A stretch of DNA of 42,397 nucleotides from CAYQZD01 sp964421875 (lineage in GTDB: Bacteria > Electryoneota > Tariuqbacteria > Tariuqbacterales > Tariuqbacteraceae): the NCBI GenBank assembly GCA_964421875.1, contig CAYQZD010000021.1, positions 1-42,397 of the forward strand. Reading direction: 5' to 3'. The position numbers and the translations under genes are program-made. The notes beneath the pieces were generated by a model that was not told where the DNA came from, ran no database searches, and saw only the letters and a list, made by a program, of their open reading frames with translations. Position 1 is the stretch's first letter, and every line of letters begins with the position of its first letter. This document shows positions 25,906 through 33,566 of the stretch, one piece after another.

Positions 25906-27090
25906 ATGTTGCTGCGAATGAATCTGGACCTTATAAGATTTACCGATAAATATATAGGGATACCCCTTCGATTATTTCTCTATTATTATCAGAAACTAAG
26001 AGACCTTTATCCGCAGCGTGAAAGCCGGGAGCCGTTCAAGCGGATTTTGGTAGTGAAGTTCTGGGGTATTGGTAACATCATCAGGGTTTCTCCCACCCTC
26101 AAAGCAATCAGGGAGAGGTTTCCTCAGGCGAAAATCACTTTCATCACGCTGTCGCAGAACCGCGGGATTTATGAAGGCAGCGGTCTCTTCGATGAAACGG
26201 TGTACCTCAAGCTGAAGTCTGTATGGATATTTCTCTGGGACGTTTTTAAGAAATATTTCATTCTGCGGCGAAAACGGTTCGATTTGGTGTTGAACCTGGA
26301 GCCGCTGGCGAATTTTGCTGAAATCGTGTCGTTCTACGTCGCAGTGGGCGCGCGCGTCGGCTTCACCACTCCGGGACGAAGGAGTCTCCACACCATCAAG
26401 ATTCCTTTCAAAGAGGATGAGCATATCTCCCGGACGTTTTATCGAGTCTTATATCCTTTCGGTTTGGGGCCGCCGGATGACTTAATCCCCCTGCCGGTTC
26501 CCGTAAGCGGAGCGGAGCGGGAAACCGCAGAGTCCTTATTAGCTGAATCCGGCGTTGACTGGAGCCGTCCGCTTATCGCTTTGAACATCAACGCTTCTAA
26601 TGTGGCTGACGCCCGCCGCTGGCCGGAGGAAAATTTCATACGGCTGGCTCGCAGGCTGCGGGAAGAACTCGCCGCCGAGCTAATCTTCATCGGAGCGCCT
26701 GAAGAAGCGGAGAGGGTGGCGTCGGTTGTGGAGCGGACTGGCGCCGGAGCCAGCCTGGCCGGTAAAACTACTTTGAATCAAGCCGCGGCCGCGCTGGAAA
26801 GAGCCGACATTTTCATCACTAACGATTCAGGTCCGATGCATCTGGCGATGGCGATGGAAACTCCAACGGTGGCGTTGTTCGGGCCGGAGAGTCCGCGCCG
26901 CTACGGGCCGATTTCTGACAGGCACGCGGCGATATATAAAGGCTACGATTGCAGCCCCTGTATCAACTTTGCCACCGCTAAAAAAATCCGCTGTAAATAC
27001 GGGGCGAAGTGCATCAAGGATATCACGGTTGAGGAAGTTTTCCAGGAGGCGGTGGGATTATATCAAAAGACGAGGAAAAACCGCGGATAA
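25906..27090 (+). CDS. GT9 ADP-heptose:LPS heptosyltransferase-like
   Basis: This 394-residue GT-B enzyme of the heptosyltransferase family has RILVVKFWGIGNIIRVSPTL (about 46-65), the GT9 acceptor-side motif. ADIFITNDSGPMHLAMAMETPTVALFGP (about 300-327) carries the donor-binding D-S-G-P-x-H signature. A cysteine-rich segment (YDCSPCINF...IRCKYGAKCI) follows near the C-terminus. It probably adds a heptose or related sugar to an outer-membrane glycolipid at the cytoplasmic face. An ATG at 25918 is an alternative start. The end overlaps the DUF1848 gene by 34 bp if that gene begins at 27057. Confidence 0.85.
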   Translation: MLLRMNLDLIRFTDKYIGIPLRLFLYYYQKLRDLYPQRESREPFKRILVVKFWGIGNIIRVSPTLKAIRERFPQAKITFITLSQNRGIYEGSGLFDETVYLKLKSVWIFLWDVFKKYFILRRKRFDLVLNLEPLANFAEIVSFYVAVGARVGFTTPGRRSLHTIKIPFKEDEHISRTFYRVLYPFGLGPPDDLIPLPVPVSGAERETAESLLAESGVDWSRPLIALNINASNVADARRWPEENFIRLARRLREELAAELIFIGAPEEAERVASVVERTGAGASLAGKTTLNQAAAALERADIFITNDSGPMHLAMAMETPTVALFGPESPRRYGPISDRHAAIYKGYDCSPCINFATAKKIRCKYGAKCIKDITVEEVFQEAVGLYQKTRKNRG

Positions 27091-27899
27091 TATCGGTTTC
27101 GCGCCGGAGTGATATTCCGGCGTTCTTCGGCGATTGGTTTATGAATGCGGTCGAAGCCGGCGGCGTTGAAGTTCCCAATCCCTTCAATCGGGAAAAATAC
27201 TCCGTTCCCTTGATTCCGAAGAGCACAGCCGCGATTGTATTCTGGTCGAAGAACTTCAAGCCTTTCATCAATTACCTGAGCGCGCTTGAAGCGAAGGGAT
27301 TCAAGCGCTTCATCTTCAATTTCACCATCACCGGCCTGCCGCAAGAATTCGAACCGAATATACCGTCTCCGGAAAACACTATCGCCGATTTCAAGGAATT
27401 ATCGGCGCGTTACGGCAAAGAGGTGATGTTCTGGCGTTTCGACCCCATAATCATCTCCGACATCACCGGCGAGGATTATTACATTGAGAAGTTCACCCGG
27501 CTGGCGGACATTCTTACTCCTCACACCGGCCGTTGTATTTTCAGTTTCGCTTTCTTTTACCGTAAGGTTAAGCGGGCGTTGGAGGTATTGGAAACGCTAA
27601 CGGGTATTCGCGCCTTCGACCCGGATGTCGGGCGGAAAAGGGAATTAACGGCTCGGCTGGCGGAAATCGCCCGCGAGCGTGACCTCAGCTTCGAGGCTTG
27701 CTGCTGTGATTACCTGCTGGAGGTTCCCGGCGTCAAGGGAGCGCATTGCGTTGACGGGAAACTGGTGAGCGAATTGCTGGAGGGGCGCTACACCTTCAGC
27801 CCTTACCCCAGCCGCAAAGGGTGCGGCTGCGCGGAATCGTCGGACATCGGGCAGTATGGAACCTGCAAGGGCGGGTGTGTGTATTGTTATGCCCGATGA
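27057..27899 (+). CDS. DUF1848 Fe-S (radical SAM-like) protein with a non-canonical start
   Basis: The predicted 280-residue protein matches DUF1848 from its first conserved motif, SRRSDIPAFFGDWFMNA, through VFWSKNFKP, MFWRFDPIIISD and the C-terminal cluster motif GCGCAESSDIGQYGTC with following CVYCYAR. The first ATG in frame (27141) lies inside the conserved motif, so it would cut off the N-terminus. The frame is open from 27033 with no ATG, GTG or TTG before 27141. A perfect AGGAGG at 27044-27049 is 7 bases before ATT 27057, the best start. Family members are thought to be Fe-S proteins; their function is unknown. Confidence 0.78.
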   Translation: MISKDEEKPRIISVSRRSDIPAFFGDWFMNAVEAGGVEVPNPFNREKYSVPLIPKSTAAIVFWSKNFKPFINYLSALEAKGFKRFIFNFTITGLPQEFEPNIPSPENTIADFKELSARYGKEVMFWRFDPIIISDITGEDYYIEKFTRLADILTPHTGRCIFSFAFFYRKVKRALEVLETLTGIRAFDPDVGRKRELTARLAEIARERDLSFEACCCDYLLEVPGVKGAHCVDGKLVSELLEGRYTFSPYPSRKGCGCAESSDIGQYGTCKGGCVYCYAR

Positions 27900-27938
27900 A
27901 GGTGGGAATTAGGATTCAGTGGTTTGGGATTAGTAAAA

Positions 27939-27961
27939 AATCGTATAAAAGAATCGTATAA
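27939..27961. repeat. 10-bp direct repeat at the start of radical SAM gene 7
   Basis: AATCGTATAA occurs twice, at 27939-27948 and 27952-27961, with a 13-base period, the second copy ending just before the ATG at 27962. It could provide a -10-like box or an operator. Both readings are uncertain. Confidence 0.5.
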
Positions 27962-29374
27962 ATGGCAAGATTACTATTTTTACAAGAAGTGGCTTTTGAA
28001 TATGTGGGGGTGATGTGCCTCTCGGCTTATGTCAAGAGTAAAGGACACCGGTGCGACATTTTAATCGAAACCGAGGAAGGCAAACGTTTCTACGATAAAA
28101 TCCGGGATTTCAGACCGGACGTGGCGGCGTTTTCCGCGATGACCGGTTTTCACAGCCATTACCTTAAGGTGGCGGAAAAATTGAAGGAGACGCTTGCGGT
28201 TCCGGTGATTTTCGGGGGGCCGCACGCCACTTTTTTCCCGGAGATGATTGAACATCCCGCGGTGGACGCAGTCTGCCGGGGCGAGGGTGAAGAAGCGCTG
28301 GTCGATATCTTAGAGGCGGTGGAAAGCGGCAAAGATTTCACCGGCATCCCCAACCTATGGATTAAACGGGACGGCGCAGTGGTGAAAAACGAAGTCCGCT
28401 GCGGCGAAAACAATCTGAACATATACCCCCCTGCCGACCGCTCGATATATTACAAATATAAGTACTTGCGCAATTATCCCACCAAACCTTTCATCACCGG
28501 GCGGGGCTGCCCTTATCTCTGCTCCTTCTGTTTCAACCGCGATTTCAACCAGCTTTACCGGGGCAAGATGGACATTCTGCGGCGGACTTCCCCCCGGCAG
28601 GTCATCGAGGAAATCCTCGATTGCAAAGCTAAGTACCCCCTGAATAAGATATTTTTCAACGACGACATCTTCATCACCCAAAAGGACTGGTTGGAGGAAT
28701 TCGCGCCCTTGTATTCTGACAAGGTGGGTATCCCCTACGCCTGCAATGTCCGGGCTAACCTGGTGGACGAGGACCGGGTACGCCTGCTGAAGGAATCGGG
28801 CTGCTACCTGGTAATGTGGGGGATTGAATCGGGGAACGAAAAGCGCCGCAATGAAATCCTGCACAAGAACATTACAAATGAGCAGATTCGCTCCGCCGCC
28901 GCCCTTTTCCGCCAACACCGCATCAAGATGAAGAGCTTCAACATTATGGGCTCACCGGGGGAGACCCTGGAGGAAGCGGTGGAGACGGTCAAGCTCAACG
29001 CGGAAGTAAAAATAGAATACCCCTGGTGCAGTATCCTTCAGCCCTATCCCCGGACTGAAATTACTAAAATCGCCCAGGAGAAAGGCGTGTTGAAGTCTGA
29101 CTACTCGCTGGACGACCTGGAAAAATCGTTTTTCTCCCGTAGTATCCTGCGCCAGCCGGACATTAAACGCATCGAGCGGCTGCAGAAGCTGTTTTACCTG
29201 GGGGTGAAGATACCCTTTTTGATACCGTTTTTCAAGTGGCTGACCAAATTCCCGCTGGGGTTAGTGTTCCAGGCTCTGTTTTCCACTTCGTTCCTGTATC
29301 GATTTATGCGGGAAGTGGATATACCGTTGTATAAGGCGGTGTTGTTCGCTTTAAGGCATAGGAGGAGTTATTAA
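27962..29374 (+). CDS. B12-binding-domain radical SAM protein 7 (second subfamily)
   Basis: This 470-residue protein is closely related to protein 5. It has ARLLFLQEVAFEYVGVMCL and FGGPHATFFPE in the B12-binding-like domain. C183, C187 and C190 lie in RGCPYLCSFC. IFFNDDIFITQ, VRANLVDEDRV, GIESGNEKRRNEI and PWCSILQPYPRTEI follow. The tail from about residue 410 is strongly hydrophobic and aromatic (FLIPFFKWLTKFPLGLVFQA), compatible with membrane association. The ATG directly follows two copies of AATCGTATAA and has no Shine-Dalgarno motif. It is the last gene before the decayed toxin-antitoxin region. Confidence 0.87.
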   Translation: MARLLFLQEVAFEYVGVMCLSAYVKSKGHRCDILIETEEGKRFYDKIRDFRPDVAAFSAMTGFHSHYLKVAEKLKETLAVPVIFGGPHATFFPEMIEHPAVDAVCRGEGEEALVDILEAVESGKDFTGIPNLWIKRDGAVVKNEVRCGENNLNIYPPADRSIYYKYKYLRNYPTKPFITGRGCPYLCSFCFNRDFNQLYRGKMDILRRTSPRQVIEEILDCKAKYPLNKIFFNDDIFITQKDWLEEFAPLYSDKVGIPYACNVRANLVDEDRVRLLKESGCYLVMWGIESGNEKRRNEILHKNITNEQIRSAAALFRQHRIKMKSFNIMGSPGETLEEAVETVKLNAEVKIEYPWCSILQPYPRTEITKIAQEKGVLKSDYSLDDLEKSFFSRSILRQPDIKRIERLQKLFYLGVKIPFLIPFFKWLTKFPLGLVFQALFSTSFLYRFMREVDIPLYKAVLFALRHRRSY

Positions 29375-29411
29375 CACTTTTAAATCATGAGACACCACGG
29401 AAATTTGCTTA

Positions 29412-29620
29412 ATGCCTATATATCTTGTAGTTTATGAGAAAGCGAAAAAAATTTTTCGGCTTATGTCCCGGACCTTCCGGGCTGTATAGCGACCGGAGGA
29501 ACGCGGGGTGAAGTGGAAAAAAACATCCATACCGCCATCAAATTGCACATCGAGGGGCTAAAAGAAGATAAAATCACTATACCCAAACCGTCAGCTTTTG
29601 CGGAAATGATGGAAGTGTGA
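29412..29620 (+). pseudogene. hicB: hicB-like antitoxin, frameshifted
   Basis: From ATG 29412 the reading is MPIYLVVYEKAKK, and then the frame runs into stops. One frame over, it continues NFSAYVPDLPGCIATGGTRG, then EVEKNIHTAIKLHIEGLKED, ending FAEMMEV* at 29618-29620. Together these form a complete HicB-type antitoxin core with the characteristic YVPDLPGC motif. The break lies in the A7T5 run at 29445-29456 and needs one extra base to be repaired. No HicA toxin gene is visible next to it. It is either a decayed orphan antitoxin or a homopolymer sequencing error. Confidence 0.8.
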
Positions 29621-29657
29621 ATTTTCATAGGAGTTATTGATAATAAAGGAGAAAACT

Positions 29658-29849
29658 ATGAAAGGAGTTCAATTCTTGGTCGATGAAAACGGTGAAAAAA
29701 CCGCAGTGCAGATCGACCTTAAAGAATGGGGAGAATTTTGGGAGGATATATATGATGTCCTGGTATCCATTTCGAGGATGGGGGAAAGCCGGGTGAAATG
29801 GGAGGATTTGAAAGCTGAAATGGATTCCACTGTAAAAAATGAAGTATGA
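29658..29849 (+). CDS. RelB/DUF-type antitoxin, copy 1
   Basis: This 63-residue acidic protein starts MKGVQFLVDENGEKTAVQIDL and continues with WGEFWEDIYDVLVS and an acidic C-terminal tail. Such short proteins with a β-strand pair and helix precede RelE/ParE toxins in many uncultured bacteria. AAAGGAG lies 6 bases before the ATG. Its end overlaps the first relE-like fragment, as is normal for an antitoxin-toxin pair. It is paralogous to 30371-30547. The toxin half is broken. Confidence 0.72.
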   Translation: MKGVQFLVDENGEKTAVQIDLKEWGEFWEDIYDVLVSISRMGESRVKWEDLKAEMDSTVKNEV

Positions 29850-29898
29850 AGTTGAATTTACCAATTCGGCTGCTAAAGAGCTCAAGCGCTTGCCCTGA
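29839..29898 (+). pseudogene. relE-like toxin, truncated (copy 1)
   Basis: An ATG at 29839 overlaps the antitoxin end and reads MKYEVEFTNSAAKELKRLP, followed by TGA at 29896. It is nearly the same start as toxin copy 2 (KVYKVEFTNSASKEFRTIP), so it is a RelE-type N-terminus. The rest is replaced by an unrelated reading frame (EYQFEEDEITNF). A deletion or recombination seems to have fused the remnant to a different gene. Confidence 0.7.
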
Positions 29899-30344
29899 AT
29901 ATCAATTTGAGGAAGACGAAATCACCAACTTTGTCGATGAAAATGTCGAACAATTACTGAAACCTTCACAGGAAGTAATCGCTCAGCCGATAAATGAACC
30001 ATATAGAAGGGAACCATCTCCCAAGAAAAGCCCGATGAAAGTCTCGGAATTGGGGATTGGTAACCAAAGGTATCAAATTAGTAAACAGAAACAAATATTG
30101 GAAATCTTGGCTAATTGGCTGATAGATCAGGGAAAGCTCAAACATGATTCAGTTCCTGAATCTGTCAGAGGTTTTTTAAATGAAAATGGAAAAAAGACGC
30201 TCAGGGAGCGACTTTTATGCAGCTGTAAGATTAAAAAACGGACTATTTCTTGAAACAAGCTTATCGTTTGAATCAGTAAAAAAGAACGCGGGAAAAATGT
30301 TGAAAGTCTTTGGCTATCCTGAAAATATGTTGGAAATAAAATAA
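29897..30344 (+). pseudogene. Unrecognised gene remnant with an A-run frameshift
   Basis: The frame with EYQFEEDEITNF continues with VDENVEQLLKPSQEVIAQP, then MKVSELGIGNQRYQISKQK and ANWLIDQGKLKHDSVPESV, until the frame breaks in the A6 run around 30191-30196. The next frame holds RRSGSDFYAAVRLKNGLFLE, then SLSFESVKKNAGKMLKVFGY and a stop at 30342-30344. An ATG at 30180 could also make the latter half alone (54 residues). Together the parts look like one former protein with a C-terminal domain of about 60 residues. No family name is offered. Confidence 0.55.
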
Positions 30345-30370
30345 TCCTTAACTCATCCAGGAGACGCAAA

Positions 30371-30547
30371 ATGCAAGGCGTCAAATATGTAGTCGATGAC
30401 AAAGGAAAAAAGGTTGCGGTTCAAATCGACTTAAAAACTCTGGAGGAATATTGGGAGGATGTTTTTGATTCATTAATAGCCACTTTGCGTGAAAATGAAC
30501 CAACAATTCCATGGGAAGAGCTGAAGAAGGAACTAAACCTTGAATAA
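30371..30547 (+). CDS. RelB/DUF-type antitoxin, copy 2
   Basis: This 58-residue protein (MQGVKYVVDDKGKKVAVQIDL, then EEYWEDVFDSLIAT and IPWEELKKEL) is clearly paralogous to the antitoxin at 29658-29849. CAGGAG lies 6 bases before the ATG. It overlaps the second relE-like gene by 8 bp, matching the usual antitoxin-toxin order. It is the more intact-looking of the two pairs, although its toxin has a frameshift. Confidence 0.72.
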   Translation: MQGVKYVVDDKGKKVAVQIDLKTLEEYWEDVFDSLIATLRENEPTIPWEELKKELNLE

Positions 30548-30811
30548 AGCCAAAGTCTATAAAGTGGAGTTCACTAATTCGGCTTCTAAGGAGTTCAGGA
30601 CAATTCCCCGGCAATTTCAAAAAAAACTCACTCCTAAAATAAATGCCTTAAGCAGAGAACCTTATCCTTATAACTCAAAAAATTAAAGGGTATAGGTGAT
30701 TATCATCGTATTCGCCTTGGAAATTATCGAGTCATATACAGGGTGGTAGAGGAGGAGGGAATTATTAAAGTAATGAAAGTGGGCCATCGAAGAGAGGTGT
30801 ATAGAAAATGA
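30540..30811 (+). pseudogene. relE/parE-like toxin, frameshifted (copy 2)
   Basis: From TTG 30540 the frame reads KVYKVEFTNSASKEFRTIPR, then KINALSREPYPYNSK, then stops. One frame over, it continues KLKGIGDYHRIRLGNYRVIY and KVGHRREVYRK, ending at 30809-30811. These are the GDYRIR-x-x-YRVIY and HR-x-x-YR signatures of the RelE toxin. One extra A in the A6 run at 30678-30683 would restore one ORF of about 90 residues. The toxin is thus inactive as read, unless the base is a sequencing error. Confidence 0.75.
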
Positions 30812-30900
30812 AAATAAATAGTTATTAATCTCTCCAAGAAATAGATATAGTATGAAAAATATTTGACTTAAATCCACTTAAGAAATACAAGGACACTACC

Positions 30901-31878
30901 CTGACCATCTTCCAGCATAACCAATCGAAAAAACTCTCCATCACCATCGTCAACACGAACGAGAAGCATTTCTCGTTGCCGTGTATTCAGTCAGTGTATG
31001 ATGAGACCCACGAATGTGGGTTTGAAATAATTGTCACCGACAACAATTCCAAAGACGGCTCTGTTTCAGCCCTCCGGAAAGAATTCCCCGATGTCATCGT
31101 CATCGAAAACAAGAAGAACGCCGGTTTCACCGAAGCCAACAATCAGTCCATCGTTATCAGCCGGGGGGAATACATCTTCTGCCTAAACCCGGATTGTAAG
31201 GTTTTAAACGGCGCTATCGACAAGATGGTGGAGTATATGGACGCTCATCCGGAGGTGGGCATCCTGGGCTCCAAGCTCTTGAACGGCGACGGGACGCTGC
31301 AGCCCTCGGCGCGGAATTTCATCACTTCGGGGAACCTGCTGCTCCAGCATATAGTCCCCTGGAAACTGCTGCCCCGGAGGTGGGCGGGGAAATTCGTGCT
31401 GGAATACTGGGATCACAGCGAAATCCGGGAAGTTGATTGGATAATCGGCGCATCGCTGATGATTCGCCGTGAGTGTGTCGAAGATATAGGTCTTAAAGAC
31501 GAGCGTTATTTTATATTTCACGAGGACAACGATTGGTGCTGGCAAGCGAAGCGGAAAGGCTGGAAAACGCATTTCCTCCCCCAGGCGGAAATCATACACT
31601 ATGGTTCGCAGACCGTTAAGTCCATCTGGGGCAATAAACTGACGCTTGAGGTTTACAAGGCTCAGCAGACCTTTATCAGTAAGAATTGGGGGGAAGGGGC
31701 GCTTATACGGCGGAGGATATTATTGACCACGCTTATATTATTTAGAATGCTCGCCACAATAGCATTGCGCCTTGCGGGGAAGGTGGACGGGGACAAATTC
31801 CGGGATTCAATGGACTTTCATCGAGGGGCGTTAAAAATTCAATTAAATCCTCCCGGCGAAGCCACCCGGCTCGATTAG
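30901..31878 (+). CDS. WbbL-like GT2 glycosyltransferase (CTG start proposed)
   Basis: This GT-A glycosyltransferase resembles rhamnosyltransferase-type enzymes. The conserved first strand KLSITIVNTNEKHFSLPCIQ, the acidic cluster IIVTDNNSKDGSVSALR, ENKKNAGFTEANN, CLNPDCK and the catalytic-region YFIFHEDNDWCWQAKRKGW are present. The first in-frame ATG/GTG/TTG is TTG 30976, which lies inside the conserved first strand region and would delete it. The frame is open back to 30856. A CTG at 30901 with AAGGA 7 bases upstream is the best start, giving 325 residues. A lost 5' end from the adjacent decayed region is an alternative. Confidence 0.75.
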   Translation: MTIFQHNQSKKLSITIVNTNEKHFSLPCIQSVYDETHECGFEIIVTDNNSKDGSVSALRKEFPDVIVIENKKNAGFTEANNQSIVISRGEYIFCLNPDCKVLNGAIDKMVEYMDAHPEVGILGSKLLNGDGTLQPSARNFITSGNLLLQHIVPWKLLPRRWAGKFVLEYWDHSEIREVDWIIGASLMIRRECVEDIGLKDERYFIFHEDNDWCWQAKRKGWKTHFLPQAEIIHYGSQTVKSIWGNKLTLEVYKAQQTFISKNWGEGALIRRRILLTTLILFRMLATIALRLAGKVDGDKFRDSMDFHRGALKIQLNPPGEATRLD

Positions 31879-31979
31879 TGAGACATTGTGAGCAACGTTT
31901 ACTTCGGTTCTGCGTCAATTAATAAAGCGGAGCTTAATAGGTAAATAATATACAATAATCATCTAATAGAAGTGACATT

Positions 31980-33539
31980 ATGAAGCGAATAGTCGTTATT
32001 GCGGTGATAGCTCTGATTACTACTGCCGCCTTAGGTGGGACAGCGGACCTTTTCCAAAAAGCGGATGAATACCTATCCCAGGGGAAGATGAAGGAGGCAG
32101 CTGAAAGCTACCGCAAATTCGCTCAAGCGAATTCCGAGCACCGTTTAGCGCCGACGGCGCTGTTCAACGCCGCCAGTATCGCCCAGTTCGAGCTGGAGGA
32201 TATCCCGCAGGCTGAAGCCGCGTACGCCGAAGCCGCGAAAAAATACCCCGGCGCCAAATGGGCGGCGGAATCCTACCGCCGTTTGGGCGAAATCGCCGCC
32301 GGGAGGAAAGAGTCCGGCGAGGCCATCGAATACTATCGCTTAGCTCTACAGAACGCTAAAGGCGAAGGCTATGAAATGGCGGAATACTGGGTAAATGAAG
32401 TGGCTCAGCAATGCAGCGAGTGCGCCTCGGGTATCTCCATTCCGGAACGTCGAGTGGAGACTTTAACCGTAATCACAAAGTTCATCCCCCCCGGCGAAAC
32501 CGCGGCGCAGGCTAAATACGACCTAACTTTAGCCCTAAAGGAAATCGACCAACCCCGCCAAGCCGCCAAAATGGCGGTTGAATTGATATACGACTATCCC
32601 CGTTCACCGGTAGTAGGGCGGGTGATGGAAAGTGAGCGTGAGTTGGTGGAAGAGTACGCCAAATTCCCCTGGGAAACGCTGGAAAGAATCAGAGGTCTGG
32701 AATCTATGTTCAACCGGCGTCAATATTCCCAGGCGAAGGAGGTTCTGCGTGAGATTCTCGATGACAATCCCGACACCGGCTTCCTCAACTCGGTGAAATA
32801 CGCTGAAATATACTTTAGCGTATATAATGATAACAATTTTGCGAGCGGGATAGAGCGGATGCGGGATTTCATCGACGAGTACCCCGAGGGCTTACCCGCT
32901 GTCGCCGCGCGGCGGAACCTGGAAGAATGGGCGGACATTATGGAGCTGGAGGACCGAGTGGCGGAAAATCCCGGAGACCCGGCTGCCAATCAGGAAGCGG
33001 GTTTTATGCTGCTGCGGCGGCGGTTTTATGATTTAGCGGAGAAACGGTTCCTCAAGGCGGTGGAAGCGACCGGATTTTCCGACGCTTACTACGGATTGGG
33101 ATATGTTTACCTCCGCACCGGTCAATCTGAAAAGTCAATCGAGAGTTTCGAACGATACCTTAAGGATAATCCCGGCGATACCAGGACATTGAACATTGTT
33201 GGCTATAACTATATGGGAATGGACCGGCTGGAGGAAGCTCTTCGCTGCTTTAAAAAGTATGTTGAACTTGAACCCGACCATCCAAATTCTCACGACAGCT
33301 ACGCCGAATGCCTGATGAAAATGGAAAAAATCGAGGAGGCTGTCGCCGAGTATGAAAGAGCCTTGGAACTCGATTCAAACTGGTCGAACGGAGTATTTAT
33401 GCTGGGAGAAATCTATTTAGGTCAGGGAAACAGTGAAAAAGCGATGAAGCATTACCAGCGCTATCTGGAGATGGACCCTCAAGGCCGGGTGAGCCGGCAG
33501 GCGCAGGCGCGCATCGATTCCTTACGGGCTGTTGAGTAG
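31980..33539 (+). CDS. Secreted TPR-repeat protein
   Basis: The 519-residue product begins with a Sec-type signal peptide (MKRIVVIAVIALITTAALGG) and then a series of tetratricopeptide-like helices. Clear TPR cores include AAESYRRLGEIAAGRKESGE (about residues 86-105), YYGLGYVYLRTGQSEKSIES (about 365-384), LNIVGYNYMGMDRLEEALRC and NGVFMLGEIYLGQGNSEKAM near the end. Such periplasmic TPR proteins scaffold envelope or secretion complexes; no partner can be named. A purine-rich AGAAGTGA lies just upstream. It is probably cotranscribed with the DUF362 gene 27 bp downstream. Confidence 0.8.
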   Translation: MKRIVVIAVIALITTAALGGTADLFQKADEYLSQGKMKEAAESYRKFAQANSEHRLAPTALFNAASIAQFELEDIPQAEAAYAEAAKKYPGAKWAAESYRRLGEIAAGRKESGEAIEYYRLALQNAKGEGYEMAEYWVNEVAQQCSECASGISIPERRVETLTVITKFIPPGETAAQAKYDLTLALKEIDQPRQAAKMAVELIYDYPRSPVVGRVMESERELVEEYAKFPWETLERIRGLESMFNRRQYSQAKEVLREILDDNPDTGFLNSVKYAEIYFSVYNDNNFASGIERMRDFIDEYPEGLPAVAARRNLEEWADIMELEDRVAENPGDPAANQEAGFMLLRRRFYDLAEKRFLKAVEATGFSDAYYGLGYVYLRTGQSEKSIESFERYLKDNPGDTRTLNIVGYNYMGMDRLEEALRCFKKYVELEPDHPNSHDSYAECLMKMEKIEEAVAEYERALELDSNWSNGVFMLGEIYLGQGNSEKAMKHYQRYLEMDPQGRVSRQAQARIDSLRAVE

Positions 33540-33566
33540 AAATATATTATTTACAATGGAGATACA

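Noticed and set aside
8321..29374. Hopanoid biosynthesis (hpn) locus
   Set aside because: An HpnK-like deacetylase and B12 radical SAM enzymes resemble HpnK/HpnJ/HpnR, but no squalene-hopene cyclase or other hpn genes are present and the paralogs do not clearly match.
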